From contig NZ_CP120863.1 of NCBI RefSeq assembly GCF_026191725.2, positions 5,684,001-5,748,000 of the forward strand: DNA of 64,000 nucleotides, written 5' to 3'. The notes beneath the pieces are model-generated. The model had not been told where the DNA came from, did no database searches, and saw only the letters and a list, made by a program, of their open reading frames with translations. This stretch comes from Roseibium porphyridii. Its GTDB lineage: Bacteria > Pseudomonadota > Alphaproteobacteria > Rhizobiales > Stappiaceae. The position numbers and the translations under genes are program-made. This document shows positions 44,980 through 53,117 of this stretch, in pieces (within the stretch, counting starts at the first letter, position 1; each line of letters starts with the position of its first letter).

Positions 44980-47490
44980 CTATTCGGCAGCGGCCTGGTC
45001 CGCCTGTTCAGGCCGAGCCGGGAAAGCGCATGTGACCGTTGTGCCATTGCCCTCATCGGAATCGATCTCAACCGAACCACCATGGAGCTCAACGAAGCTC
45101 TTGACGATGGCAAGACCCAAGCCAGCGCCCTGTCGCCGTGCACCCGTGTCGTGACCGACAAACCGGTTGAAGACCTGCGTCAGGATCTCTGCCGGAATGC
45201 CGTAACCATGATCCTTGACGATGAATTTTACCGTATCGTCTTCACGGCTACAGCTGACATCGACGACACCGTTTTCTTCGGAGTAGCGCACCGCATTGGC
45301 AATCAGATTGAACAGGACCTGACGCAACCGTTTTTCGTCGGCAATCATCATGCCGATATCGGCAGGTACCTGCGTCCGCAAATTAATCTTTGCTTCGGCA
45401 ATCCGGTCCTTCAACCCTTCAACCGCCGCAGAGACCGTGGAGGCGACGTCAACCTCGCCGAGGTCCAATTCCATGATGCCGGCATCGAGCGTTGCCAGAT
45501 CGAGAATGTCGTTGATGATGGCGAGCAGCGCCGAGGACGACGATTGGATGTATTCGGCGTATTCGCCCTGCTTTTCTGAGAGTTCGCCAAATTTCGGATC
45601 GGCCAGAAGTTGGGCAAATCCAATGATGTTCGTCAACGGCGAACGCAGCTCATAAGACACATGCTGGATGAAGGCGTTCTTGATCTGATCAGCCTGCTGC
45701 AGAGCCTCGTTCTTTTCAAGCAGCGCCCGCTCGACATTCACGCTGTCGGTCACGTCAACGAATGTGACAAGCGTGCCGCCGTCCGGCAGAGGAACCGTGG
45801 CATAGTCCAAAACGTCGCCGTTGTGCCGCTCAAGGCGACTGACATTTTGAGTACGGTTGTCCAGAAGGCCGGTAACGTTGCTGGCAAGCAGATCCCAAGC
45901 CTCTTGCTCCGTGTCGCTCAGAACACAGGCTGACACAACTTCCTTTACGTGCGGAAGTTCTGCCAGCCGATCTTCTCCGAGGCTCCAGATGCGGCCGAAT
46001 GCAGGGTTCCAAAGACGAAGGCGCCCGTCAGAGCCAAACACGGCAACAGCTTCCGACAGATTGTCGAGCGTTTCGCCCTGGACCCTTGTGAGGGCATTGT
46101 ACCGACTTTCCAGATCCAACTGCTCAGTCACGTTTTCATAGATATAAGTAACGCCGCCTTGCGGATGCGGATTGGCGATCACGCGCAAGGTGCGCCCATC
46201 GGGCAGGTGCCACCAGCTTTCCCGGGCTTCAAGAGACTGGTAGCTCTCCAGCATCTTGTTGCGCCAGACCCGATAGTCTGCCTGTTCAGGCAACTTGCGT
46301 GCAGCCCGGAGTGCGTCGAGCACGGCGCCGTCTTCAGGCTGGCCTTCCAGGAAGGACGGGTCCAGATCCCATAGCTGACGGAAGGCGGCATTGTAGAATT
46401 GCAGTTTGCGGTCGCTGCTGAAGATCGCGACGGCGGCAGCCAGCTGGTCCAGCGTCCGGCCGTGAAATTCCTCAGCGCGTCCCATTTCCTTGCGGGACTG
46501 TTCCAGCTCACTGATGTCCACGGCAATACCGGCTCCGCCGACATTCGCATTGACATCAGTGACTTCAAAGACGCGGCGTTCACCTGAAGCCACAATTGGA
46601 ATTCGGGCTGAGAAGCAACCATCTTCAGTTCGCTTCACGGCCATGGCCGTGCGAGCTGCTGCGTCGAGGAAAGTGGCCCCTTCCTTCACGGCGGCATCTG
46701 CCGTCGGCATTTCGACCGCCTCCGCATAGGCCGCGTTCGCCCAGATCAGATTGCCTTCGGCATCTCTTTGCCAGGCAGGTGCGGGCATGGCGTCAAGCAA
46801 TGCGTGCAGCATATGCAGCTCGCCTGATATCTTGGCGTTGCGTGCGGCAAGCTCGGCTTGCATCTGACGCTCGCCCGTCAGGTCGCGCAGCCGAAGCACG
46901 ACGGCTCCGCCCGTCGTGCGGCCAAGTGCCTCGACATAGCTGCCGGTTCGGGTCTTCAGTGTTGTGGTGAAGGCCTCACCCGTCCGGAACAACAGGTCCA
47001 GATGCCGTTCCAGATCTCCCGCGCATTTGGCGGTCAGCCAGCTGCCGAAGGCAAGCAATTGTGCCGGAGGACGCGGAACACCGGATGTTTCGGGAAGGAC
47101 GCCCCAGATCTGGGGCATTGCGCCATTGCCAGTCCAGACAATCACCCGCTGCTCGTCGGTGTTAAGCATGGCTTCAAGCCGGTCCACCCGGAACTTGAGG
47201 TCACTCTTTTCCTTTTCCAACGCGCTGGTTAGCTGGGCGGACTGCTTGCGATGACGGACAAGTGCGACGGCAGCAGTTACAGCAAACGCGCAAATGCCGC
47301 CAAAAGCACCAAACAAGATCATCGCACCGGGATTGATTGCTGCAGCGGTGTCGGCGAGCATGTCGGCATAGGCCGGAACGCTGGACAAGCCAAAGGCCGT
47401 CAACGCCGTACCACCAAGCGCAACCGTTTTCGGACTCCAATCTCGCCACGTCGCGCGTGATCGCGCGCCGTCCCTGCTGCCTTTCGGCAT
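44980..47490 (-). CDS. divL: DivL-like PAS sensor pseudokinase (Tyr in place of phospho-His)
   Basis: An 836-residue membrane protein. Residues about 50-78 contain a membrane segment ('AMILFGAFGGICAFAVTAAV'). Several PAS domains follow to about residue 590, then a histidine-kinase dimerisation and ATPase core. The H-box reads 'HVSYELRSPLTN': Tyr613 stands where His is phosphorylated (codon TAT at 45652-45654). The ATPase core still has 'NLIANAVRYSEENG', 'DHGYGIPAE' and 'GAGLGLAIVKS'. Tyr at this site and the ahcY-tsaE neighbourhood both match DivL, the CckA-controlling cell-cycle factor of Caulobacter and rhizobia. The role is inferred from that homology. Confidence 0.82.
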   Translation of the reverse strand: MPKGSRDGARSRATWRDWSPKTVALGGTALTAFGLSSVPAYADMLADTAAAINPGAMILFGAFGGICAFAVTAAVALVRHRKQSAQLTSALEKEKSDLKFRVDRLEAMLNTDEQRVIVWTGNGAMPQIWGVLPETSGVPRPPAQLLAFGSWLTAKCAGDLERHLDLLFRTGEAFTTTLKTRTGSYVEALGRTTGGAVVLRLRDLTGERQMQAELAARNAKISGELHMLHALLDAMPAPAWQRDAEGNLIWANAAYAEAVEMPTADAAVKEGATFLDAAARTAMAVKRTEDGCFSARIPIVASGERRVFEVTDVNANVGGAGIAVDISELEQSRKEMGRAEEFHGRTLDQLAAAVAIFSSDRKLQFYNAAFRQLWDLDPSFLEGQPEDGAVLDALRAARKLPEQADYRVWRNKMLESYQSLEARESWWHLPDGRTLRVIANPHPQGGVTYIYENVTEQLDLESRYNALTRVQGETLDNLSEAVAVFGSDGRLRLWNPAFGRIWSLGEDRLAELPHVKEVVSACVLSDTEQEAWDLLASNVTGLLDNRTQNVSRLERHNGDVLDYATVPLPDGGTLVTFVDVTDSVNVERALLEKNEALQQADQIKNAFIQHVSYELRSPLTNIIGFAQLLADPKFGELSEKQGEYAEYIQSSSSALLAIINDILDLATLDAGIMELDLGEVDVASTVSAAVEGLKDRIAEAKINLRTQVPADIGMMIADEKRLRQVLFNLIANAVRYSEENGVVDVSCSREDDTVKFIVKDHGYGIPAEILTQVFNRFVGHDTGARRQGAGLGLAIVKSFVELHGGSVEIDSDEGNGTTVTCAFPARPEQADQAAAE

Positions 47491-47647
47491 CTTATGATCC
47501 CCTTAGTGCCGCCTTGACCCGTTTTTTGCGGGCTGCAGCTCCCGGATTCTGGGAGCAAATCAAAGACATCTGCCTCCTGGCCTTTGATTCGCTTAAACCA
47601 TAACCTTTTTGAGAATCACGCAGAAGAGTCCGTTGCTGAAAAGTTAA

Positions 47648-47683
47648 CAGGACCCGTCAAATTGAAGGGTCCTGCATTTTTTT
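47648..47683 (+). terminator. Hairpin with U-tract between ahcY and divL
   Basis: CAGGACCC at 47648-47655 pairs exactly with GGGTCCTG at 47667-47674, followed on the plus strand by CA and seven T. Both neighbouring genes run leftward, so the U-tract faces the antisense direction. It may work bidirectionally as the ahcY terminator. Confidence 0.5.
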
Positions 47684-47738
47684 GTTCACAGCACCGAATC
47701 GAGGCGATCACTACATCTAGTGGATCACCAATCGCAAA

Positions 47739-49127
47739 TCAGTACTTGTAGTGTTCCGACTTGAACGGACCAGCCTTATTAATCCCCAGATATTGGGATT
47801 GCTCGTCGGACAATTCAGTTAACGTGACACCGAGTTTTTCCAGGTGCAGACGAGCGACCTTCTCGTCCAGGTGCTTTGGCAGCACATAAACTTCGTTCTT
47901 GTACTCGTTGCCTTTGGTGTAGAGTTCGATCTGCGCCAGAACCTGGTTGGTAAAGCTTGCAGACATCACGAAGCTCGGATGGCCTGTTGCGTTGCCGAGG
48001 TTCACCAGACGTCCCTGCGACAGCAGGATCATGCGCTTTCCATCCGGAAATTCATACATGTCCACCTGATCCTTGACCGGGCGCAGCTTTGTGTTCTTCA
48101 AAGCGGCAACCTGGATCTCGTTGTCGAAGTGGCCAATGTTACAGACGATCGCCATGTCCTTCATGCCACGCATGTGGTCAAAGGTGATGATGTCCTTGTT
48201 ACCGGTTGCGGTGACATAAATGTCGCCCTCCGGCAGTGCCTGCTCCATGGTCTTGACTTCAAAGCCGTCCATGGACGCCTGCAAGGCACAAATCGGATCG
48301 ATTTCAGTGACGATCACGCGGGCACCTGCTCCGGCGAGTGACTGTGCAGAACCCTTGCCGACATCGCCGTAACCGCAAACCACCGCAACCTTACCAGACA
48401 TCATGACATCGGTGCCGCGACGGATACCGTCGACCAGAGATTCGCGGCAACCGTAGCGGTTGTCGAACTTGGACTTGGTGACACTGTCATTGACGTTGAT
48501 TGCCGGGAACGGCAACGAGCCGTTTTTCTGCATCTCGTAAAGACGCAGAACGCCCGTTGTGGTTTCTTCCGAAACACCCTGGATCAGGCTCTTCTGTTTC
48601 GTGAACCAGCCCGGGTTTGCAGCCATGCGCTTTTTGATCTGCGCAAAGAGACATTCCTCTTCTTCAGACGTCGGATTTTCAATGAGACCGGTTTCTCCGG
48701 CCTCGACCCGTGCGCCAAGCAGGATGTACAGCGTTGCGTCGCCGCCATCATCGAGGATCATGTTCGCACCTTCGGGGAAGTCGAAGATCTTGTCGGCATA
48801 ATCCCAGTATTCTTCCAGCGTTTCACCCTTGATGGCGAAAACCGGAACGCCCGATGCGGCGATGGCTGCTGCTGCCTGATCCTGTGTCGAATAGATGTTG
48901 CAGGACGCCCAGCGAACTTCAGCACCGAGTGCAACTAGCGTTTCAATCAATACCGCGGTCTGGATGGTCATATGCAATGACCCGGCGATGCGAGCGCCCT
49001 TAAGCGGTTTGCTTTCACCGAATTCAGCACGGCAAGCCATCAGGCCCGGCATTTCGTGTTCGGCAATTTCAATCTCGGTACGGCCCCAGTCGGCGAGCCC
49101 GATGTCCTTGACAATGTAGTCGGTCAT
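47739..49127 (-). CDS. ahcY: Adenosylhomocysteinase
   Basis: A 462-residue S-adenosyl-L-homocysteine hydrolase that splits SAH to homocysteine and adenosine in the methyl cycle. The NAD-binding site is '[22 protein letters not shown]' (in pieces). Active-site pieces include '[16 protein letters not shown]', '[16 protein letters not shown]', '[24 protein letters not shown]' (in pieces) and the C-terminal 'PFKSEHYKY'. It starts with ATG at 49127. A leader of about 220 bases with a hairpin and a 22-bp palindrome suggests specific regulation. Confidence 0.97.
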   Translation of the reverse strand: MTDYIVKDIGLADWGRTEIEIAEHEMPGLMACRAEFGESKPLKGARIAGSLHMTIQTAVLIETLVALGAEVRWASCNIYSTQDQAAAAIAASGVPVFAIKGETLEEYWDYADKIFDFPEGANMILDDGGDATLYILLGARVEAGETGLIENPTSEEEECLFAQIKKRMAANPGWFTKQKSLIQGVSEETTTGVLRLYEMQKNGSLPFPAINVNDSVTKSKFDNRYGCRESLVDGIRRGTDVMMSGKVAVVCGYGDVGKGSAQSLAGAGARVIVTEIDPICALQASMDGFEVKTMEQALPEGDIYVTATGNKDIITFDHMRGMKDMAIVCNIGHFDNEIQVAALKNTKLRPVKDQVDMYEFPDGKRMILLSQGRLVNLGNATGHPSFVMSASFTNQVLAQIELYTKGNEYKNEVYVLPKHLDEKVARLHLEKLGVTLTELSDEQSQYLGINKAGPFKSEHYKY

Positions 49128-49232
49128 TAATGTGTCCTGCTGTTTGAGCCAGCGTTAAAGGCCAGGCCTTGAGAAGGGCATTGAGCCAGCCGGTGACTTG
49201 AAACGAGACAAGTATGGCGGCAGCCCCAGGCT

Positions 49233-49258
49233 GATTTCCGAAATGCTTCCCGGAAATC
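49233..49258 (-). other. Hairpin in the ahcY leader
   Basis: GATTTCCG at 49233-49240 and CGGAAATC at 49251-49258 form an eight-pair stem with a ten-base loop in the putative 5' leader of ahcY. I could not match it to the SAH or SAM riboswitch patterns I know. Confidence 0.4.
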
Positions 49259-49300
49259 CTGCGGCGGTTTATACCTGCCCAACGAACATGACGCAATAAA

Positions 49301-49322
49301 GATATAAAGAATTCTTTATATC
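49301..49322. promoter_or_regulatory. 22-bp perfect palindrome upstream of ahcY
   Basis: The sequence starting GATATAAAGAA at 49301 is followed by its exact mirror complement to 49322, centred on an EcoRI-like GAATTC. It lies 174 bases before the ahcY start and just beyond the end of the serine hydrolase gene. AT-rich palindromes of this form are typical of ArsR-family operators, and SAH-responsive ArsR-type regulators control methyl-cycle genes in related bacteria; the assignment is inference. Confidence 0.55.
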
Positions 49323-49344
49323 ATTTAAAATTCCTTGCCAGGCC

Positions 49345-50442
49345 TCAATTCAGCAGTTCAACAAGAACGTCGAAAGTGACGGAAACATCGTCATTGGCTT
49401 CCGCAGAAAGATACACGACTGTCACGCCATGCTCCGGGACATGTCGCACATCAGCGGAAAATCCGACATCGCCACCTGAGTGACCAACCACTTGTCCCAG
49501 ATCCGGATCGGTTTCGATTTCAACTCCCATACCGTAGCCCTCACCAATCGGGTCTTGCAGCAGACGCACGATGCTGTTCCGGCTCAAGACGTCGCCCTCG
49601 TTGAAGAGAGCACGATAGAACGACGCGATGTCTTCGGCGTTTGCCACCAGTCCACCATCGCCAAACCCGAAACCGATGAGAAAGGCGTCAACAGGCTGGA
49701 GGCCGCTGCCAAAGTCCTCATTTCCCTGCACGAAGTCATCCGGCCCCACACCAAACCCGAGGACCTGCACCTCTTTGATACCGGTCGGTAGGAAAATATT
49801 TTCCGAGAACATCCTGTTCATCGAAGAGCCGGTTGCCTCTTCAAGAATGATCTGTGCCAGCAGGTAGTTGCTGTTGGAATAGTCATAAGCGTTTCCAGGA
49901 GCAAAGAGACGGCCCTCATCCGCAATCGTCCCAACAGCCCAGTGAAGAATTTCCCTAGCGGTCTCGCCCGCCGCGACCCTGGACAGGCTTTCCAGATAAT
50001 ACGCTTCGTCCAGATAGTCCGGCAGCCCGCTTGTCATGGTAAGCAGATGAGCAATGGTCAGATGATCCGCGCCGCCGAGCCCGTCAATGACGTTACTCGG
50101 CAACCACTTTGACACCTTGTCATCAATGTTCAGCACGCTCTTTTCATGAAGCTGCAGCAAGGCAACGGACAAAAACAGCTTGCCGAGCGAAGCAGTCAGA
50201 AAACGACTGTTACGCGCAGTTGGATGACCAGATGGCCGTTCCACGCCACAGGTCAGCCAAGCCTTCGCGTCAGGTGCCTGGACATAGAGAACCCGAGCCG
50301 GTCCGTGCGGCGAGCAATCCGACCCATGAATGTCCTGAAGGAGCTCTTCCAGATCGTTAGTTGTTTGCGCATGCAGCGGCAGCACAATTGCAACAATTAG
50401 GATCGAGAAAAGACATGCGAGGCAAGACAGGCTGCGCATCAC
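49345..50442 (-). CDS. Serine hydrolase, beta-lactamase/DD-peptidase family, exported
   Basis: A 365-residue class C beta-lactamase-like serine hydrolase. A signal peptide is evident ('LACLFSILIVAIVLPLHAQ'). The SxxK nucleophile motif is 'TASLGKLFLSV', the second motif YxN is 'YDYSNSNYLLAQ', and the third is 'VGHSGGDVGFSA'. Family members include D-aminopeptidases, esterases and beta-lactamases; nothing here proves antibiotic hydrolysis. It ends the operon after the cyclopropane synthase gene (nine-base gap). Confidence 0.87.
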   Translation of the reverse strand: MMRSLSCLACLFSILIVAIVLPLHAQTTNDLEELLQDIHGSDCSPHGPARVLYVQAPDAKAWLTCGVERPSGHPTARNSRFLTASLGKLFLSVALLQLHEKSVLNIDDKVSKWLPSNVIDGLGGADHLTIAHLLTMTSGLPDYLDEAYYLESLSRVAAGETAREILHWAVGTIADEGRLFAPGNAYDYSNSNYLLAQIILEEATGSSMNRMFSENIFLPTGIKEVQVLGFGVGPDDFVQGNEDFGSGLQPVDAFLIGFGFGDGGLVANAEDIASFYRALFNEGDVLSRNSIVRLLQDPIGEGYGMGVEIETDPDLGQVVGHSGGDVGFSADVRHVPEHGVTVVYLSAEANDDVSVTFDVLVELLN

Positions 50443-50451
50443 GAACTGACC

Positions 50452-51756
50452 TTACTTTCTGTAGAGGTCTTCACGTGTTGGCGGCATGCCGGACAGGCCC
50501 TTGGTCCGCCGAGAGGTCACCGTCTGAAAAATACCAATCGAACCACGTTCAAAACCCAGCGAGACGCCGATCAGATAGGCCAACCAAAGACGGTATTTCT
50601 CTTCGCCGATTTCGGCGATGGCCGCATCCTTGACCGCCATCAGGTTCTCGGCCCACAACCGTGTGGTTCTGGCGTAATGCTCGCGCCAGGCTTCCACGTC
50701 GTGCACTTCGAAGCCATGAGCTTCGAGATTGGTCAATGTCCAACCGATATGGTCGACCTCTCCACCGGGAAAGATATAGCGCACAAGTGCCTGATATTCC
50801 GGCTTCTTACGGCGGAAGGCTTTCAAATCCTTCTTGCCGCGCCGGGTGATCGCATGGTGGAGGTAAAGCCCGCGCGGCTTTAACAGGCGGTGCACGCTCT
50901 GGAAATAATTGTCATAGTTGTCGAGACCGACAGCTTCGAACATTCCGATGGAAGAGATCTTGTCGAACTTGCCATCCATCTCGCGATAATCGATCAGCTT
51001 GACCGAGACCTTGTCTTCCAGTCCACGCTCTTTGATCCGTTCTTCAGCGAGTTTCAGCTGCTCTTCGGCCAGCGTGACACCGACAGCGTTTACGCCATAG
51101 TGTTCGGCAGCGTGACAGATGAGCGCGCCCCAGCCGCAACCGATATCGAGCATGCGCTCGCCGGGCTTCAGTCGCAGTTTCCGGCAAATCATGTCCAGCT
51201 TGTCTTTTTGAGCTGTCGCCAGATCGTTCGACCAGTCCGTGAAATAGGCACAGGTGTAGACCATCTCCGGATCCAGAAAGAGACGATAGAAGTCATTGGA
51301 GACATCATAATGAAAGGCAATGTCGTCCTTTCGACTGCCAGAGCTGCGGTCTGCTGCACGTCCGGCGTCCAGCCCGTCGGTCTGCCCTTTAACGGCATTG
51401 CTGCCCAACAGAAGCGGCAATGCGTTTTTCAGAAGCAAAGTCTTTTTCAAGCGCTTCCGAATTTCGCGGCCTTTGACCTTGGGTCTTTTGTCCGCAAAAT
51501 CAAAAATTGTGCCGCCGCGTGGGTCGATCCTGCCTTCGGAGTAAAGGTCGACGACCGTCTTGATGCCCGGACGGCGCAACAATTGCGTCAGCGCCGTTTG
51601 ACCGAGCGCGATCCGCATTCCATTTTCCGGCAATTCGGGAGGCACCCGGCTTCCGTCCCAGAGTTCAAATCCGAACTCAAGCTCGAGCGCTTCATGAATA
51701 TGGGTCAAAACGGCTGTTGCGGATGAAATCAACCGGTCTTCGGAGTTTCCTGCCAT
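50452..51756 (-). CDS. cfa: Cyclopropane-fatty-acyl-phospholipid synthase family protein
   Basis: A 434-residue SAM-dependent methyltransferase that adds a methylene bridge to unsaturated phospholipid acyl chains. The N-terminal lipid-binding region (about 1-125) is followed by 'FYRLFLDPEMVYTCAYFTDW', the SAM motif 'MLDIGCGWGALICHAAEHYG', and 'IGMFEAVGLDNYDNYF'. It uses the ATG at 51756 after GAGGAGAACG. SAH produced by this enzyme would be a substrate of AhcY, encoded just downstream. Specificity within the family (mono-methylation vs cyclopropane) is not certain. Confidence 0.87.
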   Translation of the reverse strand: MAGNSEDRLISSATAVLTHIHEALELEFGFELWDGSRVPPELPENGMRIALGQTALTQLLRRPGIKTVVDLYSEGRIDPRGGTIFDFADKRPKVKGREIRKRLKKTLLLKNALPLLLGSNAVKGQTDGLDAGRAADRSSGSRKDDIAFHYDVSNDFYRLFLDPEMVYTCAYFTDWSNDLATAQKDKLDMICRKLRLKPGERMLDIGCGWGALICHAAEHYGVNAVGVTLAEEQLKLAEERIKERGLEDKVSVKLIDYREMDGKFDKISSIGMFEAVGLDNYDNYFQSVHRLLKPRGLYLHHAITRRGKKDLKAFRRKKPEYQALVRYIFPGGEVDHIGWTLTNLEAHGFEVHDVEAWREHYARTTRLWAENLMAVKDAAIAEIGEEKYRLWLAYLIGVSLGFERGSIGIFQTVTSRRTKGLSGMPPTREDLYRK

Positions 51757-51815
51757 CGTTCTCCTCAATAAAGCTGACGGGAATGGCCCGAAGGTTGCGG
51801 AACGGGCAATAAGAG

Positions 51816-52100
51816 TCAGTCAGTCTCGCCGAAACCGCTTTCAACCAGTTCTGAAATCGCTGTCAAAGCCTCTTCAGCGTCAACACCTGCAACACAGACC
51901 TTGATGCAGCACCCCGGGCTGGCAGCCAACATCATCAATCCCATGATCGACGTGCCACCAACTGTCTGACCGTCTTTGGACACGTTGACTTCTGCCTCGA
52001 AGGTTTCGACCAGTTTCACAAGTTTAGCCGATGCCCGCGCATGAAGGCCGCGCCGGTTCACAATGGTGAGATCTCTTTCCAACGGTGTGTCTGCTGTCAT
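51816..52100 (-). CDS. ptsH: HPr phosphocarrier protein (PTS-Ntr type)
   Basis: A 94-residue HPr. The phosphorylated His20 is in 'RRGLHARASAKLV', and the HprK-targeted Ser51 is in 'GGTSIMGLMMLAASPG'. It receives phosphate from enzyme I and passes it to EIIA domains; in alphaproteobacteria the incomplete PTS is regulatory. It lies nine bases behind the EIIA gene, in the HprK-EIIA-HPr set. No enzyme I or transport EIIB/EIIC gene is present here. Confidence 0.94.
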   Translation of the reverse strand: MTADTPLERDLTIVNRRGLHARASAKLVKLVETFEAEVNVSKDGQTVGGTSIMGLMMLAASPGCCIKVCVAGVDAEEALTAISELVESGFGETD

Positions 52101-52108
52101 GTTTTTTA

Positions 52109-52513
52109 TTAGTTCTGTCCCGACAGCACCTGACTAGCAACGGAAATGTATTTTTGCCCAGCCTGGCGAGCCTCGTCGACAGCTTCTGCCAATTCGCGAT
52201 CTGCCCTGACACTGGCCAGTTTGATGAGCATGGGCAGATTGACGCCGGCAACCACCTCGACGGACTTGCTGTCCATAACCGAGATTGCCAGGTTCGACGG
52301 TGTTCCACCGAACATATCGGTCAGCAAAACCACACCCTTGCCGGAATTGGCTGCTTCGACGGCCGTTAGAATGTCCTGCCGACGCTGCTCCATATCGTCA
52401 TCCGGACCTATGGAAATGGTTTCGACCTGTTCCTGAGGCCCGACAACATGCTCCAGCGCCGCCTTGAATTCCTCGGCGAGACGCCCGTGGGTCACAAGTA
52501 CTAGTCCAATCAT
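52109..52513 (-). CDS. PTS EIIA component, mannose/fructose family (regulatory)
   Basis: A 134-residue EIIA-Man-type protein. The phosphorylation His9 is in 'GLVLVTHGRLAEEF', and 'GKGVVLLTDMFGGTPSNLAI' is the characteristic central motif. It is encoded without transport subunits, so it should act as a regulatory phosphoacceptor of the PTS-Ntr chain. It lies between hprK and ptsH in the conserved leftward cluster. Confidence 0.92.
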   Translation of the reverse strand: MIGLVLVTHGRLAEEFKAALEHVVGPQEQVETISIGPDDDMEQRRQDILTAVEAANSGKGVVLLTDMFGGTPSNLAISVMDSKSVEVVAGVNLPMLIKLASVRADRELAEAVDEARQAGQKYISVASQVLSGQN

Positions 52514-52649
52514 GTGTCGTTCGGCCTGACTATCGTGTGTTATCTGCTCAGGGTTCCGGTCAGAACCCGGAACGCGCCGGGCGTTTATCAGTCTGATGCA
52601 CTCTCTTCAACCGTTTGCAGACATGCAAGCAAAAAAGATCCTCGATCCC

Positions 52650-53117
52650 TTAAATATAATCCAGGTTCCCTGGAAACAGCGCGCGAAGCGCCCAACGGAT
52701 CATACGCATGCTATTGACTGGCCGGTCTTCAGGACACTTCAGAGCCGGGACCTGAATGCCCTCGAGCATCACATGATCCAATCGGTTTTCAGGTAGCCGT
52801 TCCAAATCACTCAACGGCTGAAGGTCAATGACAAGATGCACCTGCGCCCGGTGGTCAACTGCCTGTTCAACCAGACCGAAACCACGCACTTCCATTCGTC
52901 CACGGATCGCCTCCGGCGCTTCAGCGAGAAGCCGTGTCCCCTTGCCACTCAAATAAACATAGTCGTCCGAAACGAGCCGCCCGAAGTTTCCTCGAGACGA
53001 GGCCGCTTCTATCAGAAGGTCACACAGTGAGGTCTTGCCGCTTCCGGCGCTTCCCCGGATCAACAATCCGATCGTGCCGACAATGGCACAATTCGCATGG
53101 ACGGCTTCAGCTGTCAC
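52650..53117 (-). CDS. hprK: HPr kinase/phosphorylase, short alphaproteobacterial form
   Basis: A 155-residue HprK consisting only of the catalytic domain, less than half the length of Gram-positive HprK. The P-loop GSAGSGKT spans residues 22-29. 'LVSDDYVYL' corresponds to the metal/catalytic region and 'IRGRMEVRGFGLVE' to the family signature motif. It phosphorylates HPr on Ser51. It starts with GTG at 53117 and overlaps the chvG stop (GTGA), so expression is coupled to the ChvGI system. Confidence 0.93.
   Translation of the reverse strand: MTAEAVHANCAIVGTIGLLIRGSAGSGKTSLCDLLIEAASSRGNFGRLVSDDYVYLSGKGTRLLAEAPEAIRGRMEVRGFGLVEQAVDHRAQVHLVIDLQPLSDLERLPENRLDHVMLEGIQVPALKCPEDRPVNSMRMIRWALRALFPGNLDYI

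Noticed and set aside
50890..51726. 278-residue rightward frame inside the cyclopropane synthase gene
   Set aside because: Antisense to a gene with intact SAM-binding motifs; no independent start signals.
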